64,000 nt of DNA from assembly GCF_006517815.1 (NCBI RefSeq), contig NZ_CP041198.1:2914001-2978000 (forward strand). Direction: 5' to 3'. Shown piece after piece: positions 1 through 9,227 of this stretch. Made by a program: the position numbers and the translations under genes. The notes under the pieces were generated by a model, which was not told where the DNA came from, did no database searches, and saw nothing but the letters and a program-made list of their open reading frames with translations. Numbering within the stretch: the stretch's first letter is position 1; each line of letters starts with the position of its first letter. The DNA comes from Pseudarthrobacter sp. NIBRBAC000502770. Lineage in GTDB: Bacteria > Actinomycetota > Actinomycetes > Actinomycetales > Micrococcaceae.

Positions 1-299
1 CCCACAGCTTCGGGCCCTGGCTCGCCGCCGCCGTCGTCCTTGGCCTGGGCACCGCCCTGGTCTACCCCACGCTGCTTGCCGCCATCGGGGACGTCGCCCA
101 CCCGGCCTGGCGGGCCCGCTCCGTGGGCGTCTACCGGTTGTGGCGCGACGGTGGCTTCGCCGTGGGCGCCCTCCTGTCAGGCGTCCTTGCAGACCTTTAC
201 GGCATCCCCGCAGCCATCGCCGCCGTCGCGGTGCTCACCGCCGCCTCCGGCGTCGTGGTGGCCGTCCGGATGCGCGGGAACGACCACGTCATGGGGTAG
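1..299 (+). CDS. MFS transporter, C-terminal fragment
   Basis: The reading frame is open from the left edge (first whole codon at base 3) to a TAG at 297-299, giving 98 residues. It shows two hydrophobic helices joined by a polar loop with the wording RARSVGVYRLWRDGGFAVGA, typical of the second half of major facilitator permeases. The substrate cannot be read from this fragment and the N-terminal part lies outside the window. Its last 103 bases overlap the 3' end of the convergent hydrolase gene on the other strand. Confidence 0.75.
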   Translation, partial: HSFGPWLAAAVVLGLGTALVYPTLLAAIGDVAHPAWRARSVGVYRLWRDGGFAVGALLSGVLADLYGIPAAIAAVAVLTAASGVVVAVRMRGNDHVMG

Positions 300-1273
300 T
301 ACAGGTCGGCCGGGGCCAGGAACCGCCGGATCTCTTCCGCCATCCGCCCTGCCTGCGTCCAGTGCAGGTAATGGCCGCCCGGCAGGGGCAGCACCTGGTG
401 CAGTGTGACGTTCTTGAGGAGTTCCTCCGCTGCAGCCGTTTTCGCGGCCGCCCTGCCGTCCCCTTCATCGGCGATGAAGGCCAGCACGGGCAGGTCCTCC
501 GGGTAGGTGGCTCCCCGGAGCGCCGCCGCGTTGTTGCCGATTCGCCCGGTTTCATCCGCCACCGCCGGATTGCCGAGGTTCCACAGCATCATGGTGCGCA
601 TCCGTTGCAGCTCTTCATCCGAATAGGCGTGGCTGTCCGGATCGAAGATCCCCGGAGCCACCGCGGCAGCCACGCGGACCAGCCCCGTGGAGGCCAGGAG
701 CTTCACCCAGTTGATGCCGGGCTCCGGTTCCGCCACCGGGTGGTCTCCGGGCTTGGGGATGGTGGCGTCAATGCCCACCACCGCGGCCACCTCCGGGCGG
801 TACCGGTTGGCGTAGTCCAGCAGGTAAAACCCGGCGATCGAGTGGCCCGCCAGGACGTAAGGCTGGCGGAGCTGGAGCTTTGACAAGGCCTCGTGGAGTT
901 CGTTGCTGATGTTCTCGTTGGTCCGGGCCTTGGCCTCCAGGTCGCTGTAGCCATAACCGAAGCCTTCCACCACCAAGACGTCGAAGTCGTGCAGTTCGCG
1001 CATCAGCGGGGCAAAGTCGAGGCCCGGGGCGGCAGTTCCCAGGCCGCTGAGCAGGACGATGGGCGGACCCTGGCGCCCGGCCCCGCTCCCGTTCCGGACC
1101 ACGTTCAACCACCCCCCGGCCACCGCTATCCGCTCCCCGTAGGAAGGGATGGTCGCCTTCTCCCGCGATTCCAGGGCCACATTGGCCAACGCAGAGGCCA
1201 TCAGCAGCACCAGGACAACTAGTGCCGGGATGCCCAGGCGGCGAAGCCAGCGCCGCGGCCTCCGGGGCTTCAT
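197..1273 (-). CDS. Membrane-anchored alpha/beta hydrolase
   Basis: This protein of about 358 residues has a basic N-terminus followed by one hydrophobic helix (residues 15-32), so it is probably anchored with the catalytic domain outside. The nucleophile elbow GHSIAG (Ser145), an oxyanion region around LLSGLGTA and a late GGHYLHW histidine mark the alpha/beta-hydrolase fold. The start is the ATG at 1273, 7 bases after the acyl carrier protein stop; the longer open frame upstream only mirrors that gene. It is the last gene of the seven-gene operon. A role in releasing an acyl group made by the preceding genes is inference. The C-terminal tail of about 34 residues is encoded opposite the MFS gene and looks low in information, so it may be a late extension. 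Confidence 0.8.
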   Translation of the reverse strand: MKPRRPRRWLRRLGIPALVVLVLLMASALANVALESREKATIPSYGERIAVAGGWLNVVRNGSGAGRQGPPIVLLSGLGTAAPGLDFAPLMRELHDFDVLVVEGFGYGYSDLEAKARTNENISNELHEALSKLQLRQPYVLAGHSIAGFYLLDYANRYRPEVAAVVGIDATIPKPGDHPVAEPEPGINWVKLLASTGLVRVAAAVAPGIFDPDSHAYSDEELQRMRTMMLWNLGNPAVADETGRIGNNAAALRGATYPEDLPVLAFIADEGDGRAAAKTAAAEELLKNVTLHQVLPLPGGHYLHWTQAGRMAEEIRRFLAPADLYYPMTWSFPRIRTATTTPEAAVSTATAAMAAGMP

Positions 1274-1280
1274 GGCAGCT

Positions 1281-1523
1281 CTATCCGTGCCCGGCCAAAT
1301 ACAGGACCAGGCCGCCCACCGTGGCCACGTCCGGGTAGTCCGCCTCCGGGATATCCACGCCCGTGGATTCCGCAATGACTTCCACCAGGCGGAGGAAATC
1401 CAGTGAGTCCAGCTCCAGGTCCTGGCGCAGGCGTGCACCGCTGTCCAGGTCTCCAGGCTCGACGTCGGGGGCGACCTTGCCGATCGCGGCCTCCACCGCC
1501 TGGCGTGCGTCCTGTTCGTTCAC
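1281..1523 (-). CDS. Acyl carrier protein
   Basis: This is an 80-residue acidic protein of the usual size for a discrete carrier protein. The phosphopantetheine attachment motif LELDSLDFL is present (Ser40), followed by the typical helix wording VEVIAESTGVDIPE. It is not next to fatty acid synthesis genes: it sits between the E2 acyltransferase (ends 1545) and an alpha/beta hydrolase (starts 1273), all on one strand with short gaps. The family carries acyl groups as thioesters on its prosthetic arm. That it accepts an acyl group from the neighbouring dehydrogenase complex is inference. A phosphopantetheinyl transferase gene is not seen in the window. Confidence 0.88.
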   Translation of the reverse strand: MNEQDARQAVEAAIGKVAPDVEPGDLDSGARLRQDLELDSLDFLRLVEVIAESTGVDIPEADYPDVATVGGLVLYLAGHG

Positions 1524-1544
1524 GGTTCCTCCTCGATTACGGAT

Positions 1545-2990
1545 TCACAGGTCCCCGGGCTTCTGCAGCAGCTCGTCAATGCGGGCCAGGAACCGCCCGC
1601 CGCGCAGGCCGTCGCTCACCCGGTGGTCCGCTGACAACGTGGCAATGGCCGCGTGCCGGATACCCAGCATCCCGTGGTGCGCCCACGGCTGCTCCAGCAC
1701 CTTGCCGAACCCCACCATGGCCACCTGCGGCGGATAGATCACGCCGTACACGCTCTCGACGCCGAGGTCCCCCAGGTTGGTCACGGTAATGGTGGGGTCG
1801 GCCATCTCCGCGCGCTGCAGCCGGCCGGCCCTGGCCCGGCCCACCAGGTCGCGCAGCTGGTCCATGAGCTGATCGAGCGTCAATGTGTCGGCGTCGTGTA
1901 GGGCCGGGGCCACCAGCCCGCCGGGCCGCAAGGCGACTGCCACGCCCAGGTGCACGCTGCTGCTGGCCTGGAAGGCGCCCCTGGTGAAGAACCCGTTCAT
2001 GTCCGGCACCTCCCTGGCCGCGAGCGCGGTGGCTTTCAGCAGCAGGGCCGACGGCACCAGCCGGGACGAAACCGGGCGCTGCTGGTTCGCCGCCTGCATC
2101 CACGCCATGGCCGCCGCCAGGTCCAGGGTGGTGGAGAGGTAGTAGTGCGGGATTTCCTTCTTGGAGCGGGACATCAGGGCACCGATCGCCTGGCGCAGGC
2201 TTTCGGCCTTGCCGCCGGCGTCCTTCCTGCCGGGGTGGGACGCCAGCTGCGGCTGGGGCGCGGGTGGCGCCGGGGCCTTCAGATCCGGCGTGGCCGGTTC
2301 CGTCGCTGGAACGGCCGACGGCGGTGCTGCCGCCGGCTTGTCCGCGCGGGTGCCCTGGGGTGCCCGTTCCCTGGGCGGGACGGCGGCCAGCACGTCCTCC
2401 TCGGTCACGGCACCCCCGGGGCCCGTTCCTGGGATGCCCGCCAGGTCGACCCCGAGTTCCAGCGCCAGCCGCCGGGCCAGCGGCGACGACCGGACCCGGT
2501 GGGCCGTGTCCTCCGCTGGCCCCGCCGGCGCTTCCGGGGCCACGGCGGGGGCAGGACCGGCGCTGGTGCCGGGTGCTGCCGCGGCGGCGCGTTCGACGTC
2601 GGCCCTGGTCACCTCGCCGTCCGTGCCGCTGCCGCTGATGCGTCCGACGTCGACCCCCAGCGTGTGCGCCAGGTGCCGCACCGGCGGCGCGGCCTTCGGG
2701 GACGGGGCGTCCGCTTGCGGGACGGGCGGGGTTGGGGCGGGCGGAAGTTCAGCGGGAGTGGCCGTGATCCGGGCAATGGGGGTGCCAACGTCCACGGTGT
2801 CGCCGAGGTCCACCAGGAACTCGGCCACTACGCCTTCCTCGAACGATTCGATATCCATGACTGTTTTGTCCGTGTCCACGGCCGCCACGATATCGCCCTT
2901 GTGGACGTAGTCCCCGGGTTTGACCAGCCACTCCACCACCTTGCCGTGCTCCATGTCCGCGCCCAGGGACGGCATCCGGAACTCAGCCAT
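1545..2990 (-). CDS. 2-oxoacid dehydrogenase E2, dihydrolipoyl acyltransferase
   Basis: This 481-residue protein shows, in order: a lipoyl domain (residues 1-78, lipoyl lysine in DTDKTVMD, Lys42), a Pro/Ala linker, a first peripheral-subunit-binding domain (about 103-136), a second one (about 166-203), another linker, and the catalytic domain (about 264-481) with the active motif SADHRVSDG near the end. It moves an acyl group from the lipoyl arm to an acceptor thiol, normally CoA. Two subunit-binding domains with a single lipoyl domain is an uncommon arrangement. The start ATG at 2990 overlaps the E1-beta stop by 8 bases, indicating translational coupling; the longer open frame upstream mirrors E1-beta. 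Confidence 0.93.
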   Translation of the reverse strand: MAEFRMPSLGADMEHGKVVEWLVKPGDYVHKGDIVAAVDTDKTVMDIESFEEGVVAEFLVDLGDTVDVGTPIARITATPAELPPAPTPPVPQADAPSPKAAPPVRHLAHTLGVDVGRISGSGTDGEVTRADVERAAAAAPGTSAGPAPAVAPEAPAGPAEDTAHRVRSSPLARRLALELGVDLAGIPGTGPGGAVTEEDVLAAVPPRERAPQGTRADKPAAAPPSAVPATEPATPDLKAPAPPAPQPQLASHPGRKDAGGKAESLRQAIGALMSRSKKEIPHYYLSTTLDLAAAMAWMQAANQQRPVSSRLVPSALLLKATALAAREVPDMNGFFTRGAFQASSSVHLGVAVALRPGGLVAPALHDADTLTLDQLMDQLRDLVGRARAGRLQRAEMADPTITVTNLGDLGVESVYGVIYPPQVAMVGFGKVLEQPWAHHGMLGIRHAAIATLSADHRVSDGLRGGRFLARIDELLQKPGDL

Positions 2991-3963
2991 TGGCCCCCAC
3001 GGCCCTTCGCGCGGCGGCCATGACCCGCTCCACGGACGGCAGCGCTGCCTGCTCAAGGTGCTTGGCGTACGGGACCGGCACCTCCAGGCTGCACACCCGT
3101 TCCACGGGCGCGTCGAGGTCGAAGAAGGCCTGCTCACAGATCCGGGCCGCGATCTCCGCGGAGATGCTGCCGCTGCGCCAGCCTTCATCCACCACCACGG
3201 CCCGGTGCGTCCTGGCCACGCTGTCCACGACGGTGTGGGCATCGAGCGGGCGGAGGGTGCGGAGGTCGATGACGTCCGCGTCGATGTCCTCCCCGGCAAG
3301 CCGGTTCGCGGCCTCCAGCACCATGGGCAGCGTGCCACCGTAGGTGACGAGGGTCAGGCCGTCCCCATGCCGGAGGACTGCTGCCTTGTCGATGTCCACG
3401 GCGCCGGCGTCGTCGTCGAGCTCCCCCGCAACGTTGTACAGCGAGCCGTGCTCGAAGATCAGCACCGGGTCCGGGTCCTGCAACGCGGTCCACAGCATCC
3501 CGCGGGCGTCCGCCAGGGTGGCCGGGGCCAGGATCCGGAGCCCGGGAATATGGGCGTACCAGCCCTCCAGGCTGTGGGAGTGCTGGGCACCGAGCTGGCG
3601 GCCGGCGCCGGTGGTCATCCGGATCACGATGGGCACGTTGAACTGGCCGCCGGACATGTGCAGCAGCGTGGCGGCGTTGTTGATGATCTGGTCCAGCGCC
3701 AGCAGGCTGAAGTTGACGGTCATGATTTCGACGACGGGACGCATCCCGCCCAGCGCGGAGCCGATGCCCGCGCCGACGAACCCGGACTCGGACAGCGGCG
3801 TGTCGCGGATCCGCTCCGGCCCGAATTCCTCCAGGAGGCCCAGGCTCACGGCGAAGCTGCCGCCGTACCGGCCCACGTCCTCGCCCATGAGGAACACCCG
3901 GTCATCGCGCTGCATGGCGTCGCGGAGGGCCGCGCGCATGGCTTCCCGGTATGTGGTTTTCAT
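2983..3963 (-). CDS. 2-oxoacid dehydrogenase E1 component, beta subunit
   Basis: This 326-residue protein has the standard length and wording of alpha2beta2 E1 beta chains: an N-terminal [12 protein letters not shown] helix, the GEDVGRYGG motif, [22 protein letters not shown] and a C-terminal transketolase-like domain with [12 protein letters not shown]. With the alpha chain it decarboxylates a 2-oxoacid using thiamine diphosphate and acylates the E2 lipoyl group. The sequence does not decide between pyruvate, acetoin-type and branched-chain substrates. It overlaps the alpha gene by 4 bases and the E2 gene by 8, so the three subunits are probably made in step. Confidence 0.93.
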   Translation of the reverse strand: MKTTYREAMRAALRDAMQRDDRVFLMGEDVGRYGGSFAVSLGLLEEFGPERIRDTPLSESGFVGAGIGSALGGMRPVVEIMTVNFSLLALDQIINNAATLLHMSGGQFNVPIVIRMTTGAGRQLGAQHSHSLEGWYAHIPGLRILAPATLADARGMLWTALQDPDPVLIFEHGSLYNVAGELDDDAGAVDIDKAAVLRHGDGLTLVTYGGTLPMVLEAANRLAGEDIDADVIDLRTLRPLDAHTVVDSVARTHRAVVVDEGWRSGSISAEIAARICEQAFFDLDAPVERVCSLEVPVPYAKHLEQAALPSVERVMAAARRAVGANG

Positions 3964-5021
3964 CGTGCAGCCCCGCCTTTCCCAGTCGTCTCCCCATGGC
4001 CCGGACCCCCGCCGCTGCCCGCACTGCCGTCATCCGGCCGGTCGCTGTAGACAAACCGGCCGAGCTCGGAGACCGGCTCCAGCGTCCCGTTCTCGGCGAA
4101 TCCGACGGCGGTACTGATCTCTGCGGCCACGTCCGCCTGCAAGTCGGTCCAGTCCTTCTCCGCCAGCTGTCCCGCCGCCTGCATGGAACCCTGCAGCAGG
4201 CTGATGGGGTCCCGTTCCATCCACTGGGCCACCTCGGATTTCTCCCGGTACAGCTCCGGATCGAACATCGAGTGGGCGCGGAACCGGTAGGTGCGCAGCT
4301 CGAGGAAGTGCGGACCGCCGCCGGACCTCACCGCCTCCACCGCACGCCGGGCGGCTTCCTCCACGGCCAGCACGTCCATGCCGTCCACTGCCCAGGCGGG
4401 GATCTCGTACCCGGCGGCCTTGAGCGCGATGTCGGTCTGGGATTCGGAGCGGCCCAGCGCGGTTCCCATGGCGTAAAGGTTGTTTTCGCAGCAGAACAGC
4501 ACCGGCAGCTGCCACAGGGCGGCCAGGTTCATGCTTTCGTGGAACTCTCCTTCAGCCACGGCCCCCTCGCCGAAGAAGCAGACGGTCACCCGCTGGCGGC
4601 CGGCCATCCGGTCCGCAAGGGCCAGGCCGACGGCGAGGGGCAGCCCGCCGGCCACGATCGCGTTTCCGCCATAGAAGCGGGTGGCGGCATCGAAGAGGTG
4701 CATGGACCCGCCGCGGCCCCGGCAGCATCCTTCGGCGTGGCCGTACATTTCGGCGAGGATGGCACCGGCCGAGACACCGCGGAGGAGGGCGTGCCCGTGT
4801 TCGCGGTAGGTGGCCACCACTGCGTCCCCAGGCGCCAGGGTTTCCATCACTCCTGCGGCCACGGCCTCCTCGCCGATGTAGACGTGCAGGAAGCCGCGGA
4901 TCTTGGCGGCACTGTACAGCTCAATGCATTTCTCCTCGAGCCGGCGTACCCGCAGCATCTGCCGCAGCAGGTGCAGTGCATGCTCCGCGTCCGCGACGCC
5001 CTGTTTTTTGAGGCTGGTCAT
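3960..5021 (-). CDS. 2-oxoacid dehydrogenase E1 component, alpha subunit
   Basis: This 353-residue protein carries the thiamine diphosphate motif between [10 protein letters not shown] (151) and ENN (179-181), a slight variant of GDG...NN. It also has the conserved [18 protein letters not shown] and GGSMHLFD segments of the family and the late RFRAHSMFD loop. The C-terminal 25 residues are Gly-rich and probably disordered. It lies downstream of an AMP-forming acyl-CoA synthetase with a 4-base overlap. Compact length and the loop wording resemble acetoin/pyruvate-type E1 alpha rather than the single-chain AceE, but the substrate is not proven. No dihydrolipoamide dehydrogenase (E3) gene lies nearby, so E3 must come from elsewhere. 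Confidence 0.93.
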   Translation of the reverse strand: MTSLKKQGVADAEHALHLLRQMLRVRRLEEKCIELYSAAKIRGFLHVYIGEEAVAAGVMETLAPGDAVVATYREHGHALLRGVSAGAILAEMYGHAEGCCRGRGGSMHLFDAATRFYGGNAIVAGGLPLAVGLALADRMAGRQRVTVCFFGEGAVAEGEFHESMNLAALWQLPVLFCCENNLYAMGTALGRSESQTDIALKAAGYEIPAWAVDGMDVLAVEEAARRAVEAVRSGGGPHFLELRTYRFRAHSMFDPELYREKSEVAQWMERDPISLLQGSMQAAGQLAEKDWTDLQADVAAEISTAVGFAENGTLEPVSELGRFVYSDRPDDGSAGSGGGPGHGETTGKGGAAR

Positions 5022-6850
5022 GGCTGGTCCTTCTGCAGGACGGCGGGGCCCGCCGGCGATTCGAGCGTTGACGTATCGCCTTCCGGCAAGCCGAGTTCGC
5101 GGGATTTCAGGAGCCTGCGGAGGATCTTGCCGCTGCGCGTCTTGGGCAGGGAAGTGGTGAAGTCCAGCAACCTGGGTGCCACGGCGGCGCCCAGGCGTTT
5201 CCGTGCGAACCCGATGATCTCCAGCTGGAGCTCCTCGGTGGGCCGGTTGCCGGTTTTGAGTTCCACAAAGGCCTTGACCACCTCGCCGGCCACCGGGTCC
5301 GGTACGCCGATCACGCCGGCTTCTGCCACGGCCGGGTGCTCCATCAGGCAGCTTTCCACCTCGAATGGGCCGATCAGGTGGCCGGAGGACTTGATGACGT
5401 CGTCACCGCGGCCCACGAACCAGAAGTAGCCGTCGCCGTCGCGCTTTGCCAGGTCGCCCGTGAGGTACCAGCCGCCGGCGAAGCAGCGCCGGTAGCGTTC
5501 ATCCTCGTTGAGGTAGCCGCGGAACATCGAGGGCCAACCGGGGCGGAGCGCCAGCTCGCCCAGGGCGTCCGGCTCGGTGACCAGGACCGCCTCGCCGTCC
5601 TTGACGATCGCCTTGCCGTCGGCGTCGCGGGCCACCAGGGTGGCCTCGATGCCGGGCAGCGGGCGGCCCATCGAGCCGGGGCGGATGTCCATGGCGGCGT
5701 AGTTGGCGATCATGATTCCGCCGGTTTCGGTCTGCCACCAGTTATCGTGCACCGGCAGGCCGAGTACGTCCCGCCCCCACACCACCGCCTCCGGGTTCAG
5801 CGGTTCCCCCACGCTGGCGATGAAGCGCAGCGCGGACAGGTCATGGCCGGACGCACGCTGCGCACCGGCTTTCATGAGCATCCGCAGGGCGGTGGGGGCC
5901 GTGTACCAGACCGTCACGCGCTGCTCCGCGAGGATCCTGTACCAGCGGTCTGCGTCCAGTTCCTCCTGGTCCACGATGGCGGTGACCCCGTGCACCAGTG
6001 GCGCGATGATGCCGTAGGACATGCCGGTCACCCAGCCCGGATCGGCGGTACACCAATAGATGTCGTCCGGGTGCAGGTCCAGCGCGAAGCGGCCGGTGGC
6101 GTAGTGGGCTGCCACCGCGTCATGGACGTGGATGGCACCCTTCGGTGTGCCTGTGGTGCCGCTGGTGAAGTGCAGCAGGGCCATGTCCTCCGGCTGCGTG
6201 GCTGCGATCTCTCCGCTGGGGTCAGCCAGGGCCAGGAGTGCTGCCAGGTCCAGGGTCCCGGGTTCGGGACTGCCGCCGGCGTCCACCAGCAGCACGTGCC
6301 GGAGCTCCGGCAGGGTGTCCCGCACCGGTGCCACCTTTTTGCGGTACAGCGCCTTGGTGGTCACCAGCACGCGCCCGGCCCCCAGGTGCAGCCGCTGCCG
6401 GACCGGTTCGGGACCGAAGGCGGAAAAGAGCGGGCAGAAGACGCTGCCGTTCTTGAACGTGCCCAGTACCGCCGTGTACAGGCCCGGGCTGCGTCCCAGC
6501 AGCGAAAAAACCCGCTCACCGCGCCCCACGTCCAGGTCCCTGAGGACTGCGGCGAACCTGGCGGATCCGTCCGCAAGGTCCCCGTAGCTCAGGGACCGGG
6601 TGCCACCGTCGGCCATCACGAACCGCAGCGCCTCCTTGGCGCCGCGGCCCTCCGCCACGTGCCGGTCCACGGCCTCGTAGGCGATGTTGACGCCGCGGCC
6701 GCCGGGCAGCCCGGCCAGCGCCTGCCGCGCCTGCTCCCAGTTGAAGTCCCGCCGGGCGGCGTCGTAATCCGGCATGTTGGGCTGGACCCTGAGGGCGGCC
6801 ACATCCTTGGCGATGGCGGCGATGGCCGGTCTGCCGGCGGAAACGTTCAT
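5018..6850 (-). CDS. AMP-forming acyl-CoA (acetate-CoA) synthetase
   Basis: This 610-residue member of the adenylate-forming superfamily has the ATP loop [12 protein letters not shown] (229-240), the WWQTETGG motif, the [20 protein letters not shown] hinge and the C-terminal [13 protein letters not shown] lysine. The WWQTE motif and overall wording place it with AcsA-type acetyl/propionyl-CoA synthetases. It converts a short carboxylic acid, ATP and CoA to acyl-CoA. The chosen ATG at 6850 overlaps the upstream fusion gene by 4 bases; the extra N-terminal frame is a mirror. Its position before E1/E2 suggests that it and the complex feed one acyl-CoA or acyl-carrier pool. Confidence 0.9.
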   Translation of the reverse strand: MNVSAGRPAIAAIAKDVAALRVQPNMPDYDAARRDFNWEQARQALAGLPGGRGVNIAYEAVDRHVAEGRGAKEALRFVMADGGTRSLSYGDLADGSARFAAVLRDLDVGRGERVFSLLGRSPGLYTAVLGTFKNGSVFCPLFSAFGPEPVRQRLHLGAGRVLVTTKALYRKKVAPVRDTLPELRHVLLVDAGGSPEPGTLDLAALLALADPSGEIAATQPEDMALLHFTSGTTGTPKGAIHVHDAVAAHYATGRFALDLHPDDIYWCTADPGWVTGMSYGIIAPLVHGVTAIVDQEELDADRWYRILAEQRVTVWYTAPTALRMLMKAGAQRASGHDLSALRFIASVGEPLNPEAVVWGRDVLGLPVHDNWWQTETGGIMIANYAAMDIRPGSMGRPLPGIEATLVARDADGKAIVKDGEAVLVTEPDALGELALRPGWPSMFRGYLNEDERYRRCFAGGWYLTGDLAKRDGDGYFWFVGRGDDVIKSSGHLIGPFEVESCLMEHPAVAEAGVIGVPDPVAGEVVKAFVELKTGNRPTEELQLEIIGFARKRLGAAVAPRLLDFTTSLPKTRSGKILRRLLKSRELGLPEGDTSTLESPAGPAVLQKDQP

Positions 6851-8187
6851 TCCCTGGCCTCCGGCACGGACCGGCCCACAGGCGAGGGCAGGAGGTAATG
6901 CCGGAACCAGTCCGCCGCCAGTGTGGCTGCCATGGCGAGGGTGCCGGGTTCCTCGAAGAGGTGCGAGGCGCCGGGGACGATCTCCAGCCGGGTGGGGGCC
7001 TGCATGGCCGCCATGGCCTGCCGGTTGAGGGCCAGCACCTGGGTATCGGCGCCGCCGACGATCAACAGCGTGGGGGCTTTGACCGCCGCAAGCCGCGGAC
7101 CTGCCAGGTCCGGCCGGCCGCCCCGGGACACCACGGCGGCAACCTGGGCGCCGGGCTCGGCGGCAGCCCACAGGGCAGCACCCGCGCCGGTGCTGGCCCC
7201 GAAGTAGCCGATCCGGCCGGCGGATCCGTCATGCCGCGCCTCCAGCCAATGCGTGGCGGCGGAAAGACGGCGTGCCAGCAGGCTGATGTCGAACACGTTG
7301 GCCCGGTTGACCTCCTCCTCAGGGGTCAGCAGGTCCAGGAGCAGTGTCCCCAGGCCGGCGGCGTGCAGCACGGAGGCGACGAAGCGGTTGCGCGGGCTGT
7401 GCCTGCTGCTGCCGCTGCCGTGCGCGAACAGGACCGTGCCTTCGCAGCGGGCCGGCAGGTAGAGGCTGCCGCGCAGCACCACCATTCCGTCGGGGATTTC
7501 GACGTCGTCCTCCAGGCTGCCATCTCCCCCATACGCGCCATTGGGATGCTCCGGAGCAGCAGCGGCGTCCAGGAGCTGAACCACCTCGCCGTCCTCGGTG
7601 GGCGAAAAGTCACGGTAGTAGTACCCCACGGCCTGGAAGTCCTGGGGCGAGACCAGGCAGACGACGTCGTCCGGTTCCTTGAGCTCCACGATGGCGCGGG
7701 CGGGGGCAACCGGAACAGCGAGGATGACTTTTGCGGCACCGAGTTGCCGTGCCACCTGGCAGGCCGCCCTGGCGGTTGAACCGGTGGCGATTCCGTCGTC
7801 GACGATGACCGCCGTACGGCCGGCGAGGTCGAGGCGGCTGCGCCCCTGGCGGAAGCGCGCCACCCTGCTTTCCAGCAGGGCGCGCTCACGGCGCTCCACC
7901 TGCTGCAGGTCCTCCTGGGAGACGCGGGCCATGGAGATGGTGCGCGGGTCCAGGACGCGGACGTTGCCCTCCCCGATGGCGCCCATGGCCACCTCCGGCT
8001 GGAAGGGAACCCCCAGTTTCCGCACCACAATCACGTCCAGCGGCGCCTCCAGGGCTTTGGCTACCTCAAACGCAACAGGGACGCCGCCCCTGGGCAGGCC
8101 CAGCACCACCACATCCGGTCCCCGCAGGCCGGCGAGCCGCTTTCCCAGCCGCCGCCCGGCGTCGGACCTGTCATGGAATGACACCAT
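6847..8187 (-). CDS. Phosphoribosyltransferase / dienelactone-hydrolase-like fusion
   Basis: This protein of about 446 residues joins two domains. Residues 1-205 form a phosphoribosyltransferase fold with the PRPP loop [12 protein letters not shown] (127-138). Residues about 235-446 form an alpha/beta hydrolase with FAHGSGSS and the nucleophile motif GASTG (Ser332), plus a late GASHLF histidine. The same fusion and length are known from Mycobacterium tuberculosis Rv0571c, a member of the DosR dormancy regulon; this comparison is from memory. The ATG at 8187 is preferred over an in-frame TTG at 8223 because its N-terminus is the usual one, although neither has a strong ribosome site. It is the first gene of the operon and overlaps the synthetase by 4 bases. 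Confidence 0.85.
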   Translation of the reverse strand: MVSFHDRSDAGRRLGKRLAGLRGPDVVVLGLPRGGVPVAFEVAKALEAPLDVIVVRKLGVPFQPEVAMGAIGEGNVRVLDPRTISMARVSQEDLQQVERRERALLESRVARFRQGRSRLDLAGRTAVIVDDGIATGSTARAACQVARQLGAAKVILAVPVAPARAIVELKEPDDVVCLVSPQDFQAVGYYYRDFSPTEDGEVVQLLDAAAAPEHPNGAYGGDGSLEDDVEIPDGMVVLRGSLYLPARCEGTVLFAHGSGSSRHSPRNRFVASVLHAAGLGTLLLDLLTPEEEVNRANVFDISLLARRLSAATHWLEARHDGSAGRIGYFGASTGAGAALWAAAEPGAQVAAVVSRGGRPDLAGPRLAAVKAPTLLIVGGADTQVLALNRQAMAAMQAPTRLEIVPGASHLFEEPGTLAMAATLAADWFRHYLLPSPVGRSVPEARE

Positions 8188-8324
8188 CGCCGTCACCCGT
8201 CGTGTGTGGTTTGGTCTGTCCAAAGTTGCGCGCGGGCGGAGTCCGCCATGGCCTCCGGTGCTGCGGGAACGGCCACGGATCCCACTCCGCAGCGCAGCAC
8301 CTCAGCCATGGCGGACTCCTCCTG

Positions 8325-8681
8325 CTAATGCGAGACGCGGTAGGTGTGGCGGAGGTCGGTGCTGGGCTTAATGGCCACCGCTGTTACCACCAGTGCCACT
8401 GCCCCTGCGATCCATGACGTCCAGGCCGCACCCGTTGCGCCCGTGTATGTCCCGAGCCATGGCGAGAGGACCAGTCCTGCTGCGAGGACGGCCTGCACGT
8501 ATTCCATGGCCGGAGTTCCCGGCATTGCCAGGTTGATGATTCCGCTGACCACCAGCAGGCCGCCGAAGGCGAGCATCAAGGTGGTGGACATGTTTTGCTG
8601 CCGCGTGAACAGGACCGCCACCGCGGTGAAGAGTCCGGCGGCGACTGCTACATAGTCCTGCCACCGATACCACTTTTTCAC
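8325..8681 (-). CDS. SPW-repeat membrane protein
   Basis: This is a 118-residue protein with four predicted membrane helices and the SPWLGTYTG motif (73-81) followed by AWTSWIAGA, as in SPW-repeat proteins. Only one clear SPW copy is present. The start is GTG at 8681 behind AAAGGAAA. Function is unknown; the family is a small integral membrane protein. It lies 137 bases upstream of, and in the same direction as, the seven-gene operon and could be co-transcribed with it. Confidence 0.75.
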   Translation of the reverse strand: MKKWYRWQDYVAVAAGLFTAVAVLFTRQQNMSTTLMLAFGGLLVVSGIINLAMPGTPAMEYVQAVLAAGLVLSPWLGTYTGATGAAWTSWIAGAVALVVTAVAIKPSTDLRHTYRVSH

Positions 8682-8822
8682 TGACTTTCCTTTCTGTTCG
8701 GGGCGGGACGCGTTGTGCGTTTCCGGCCCGCGGTCCCCAGCATCCCGCGTTTTAAGTCAACGCCTGCCGCTGTCCGGCTTGTAGGGCAGAAAGACCTACC
8801 CGGCCCTTGCACTCCCGGTACT

Positions 8823-8863
8823 CAGTGTTACTATTTACTAGTAGTCAGCGTTACTAGGTACTA
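8823..8863 (+). promoter_or_regulatory. Direct repeats upstream of padR
   Basis: The 11-mer CAG(T/C)GTTACTA occurs at 8823-8833 and 8846-8856, 23 bases apart, with an overlapping TACTAGTA palindrome between them and a third TACTA at 8859-8863. The patch is AT-rich against a GC-rich background and ends just before the padR ribosome site AAGGA (8863-8867). It is a good candidate operator for autoregulation by PadR, but that is inference. Confidence 0.5.
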
Positions 8864-8874
8864 AGGAACACCTC

Positions 8875-9225
8875 ATGGGCAAACAGATGACCGAGATGCT
8901 CAAGGGCACGCTGGAAGGCGTGGTCCTTGCCCTCCTCGCCCTGCAGCCCGCGTACGGGTATGACATCACGGCGCGGCTGCGGGAACAGGGCTTTTCCGAC
9001 ATCGCCGAGGGCACGGTGTACGCGCTGCTGGTCCGGATCGAGCAGCGTGGCCTGGTGGACGTGGAAAAGGTCCCCTCCGAAAAGGGGCCGCCCCGCAAGG
9101 TGTACACCCTCAATGCGGCAGGCAGCACCTACCTGGACGAATTCTGGAGCACCTGGAGCTTCCTTGCCGAACGGATCGAACACCTCCACCACAACAACAA
9201 CCAACCAACGGAACAAGGAGAATGA
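8875..9225 (+). CDS. PadR-family transcriptional regulator
   Basis: This 116-residue protein has the PadR winged-helix wording: LKGTLEGVVLALLALQPAYGYDI, then EGTVYALLVRIEQRGLV and the wing PPRKVYTL, with a short C-terminal helix for dimerisation. PadR proteins usually repress nearby efflux genes and are released by a ligand. The gene is the first of an operon with a DUF1048 protein and a two-part ABC exporter, and overlaps into the next gene's ribosome site. The start is supported by AAGGA 7 bases upstream. The ligand is unknown; the exporter downstream suggests a toxic small molecule. Confidence 0.9.
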   Translation: MGKQMTEMLKGTLEGVVLALLALQPAYGYDITARLREQGFSDIAEGTVYALLVRIEQRGLVDVEKVPSEKGPPRKVYTLNAAGSTYLDEFWSTWSFLAERIEHLHHNNNQPTEQGE

Positions 9226-9227
9226 CC

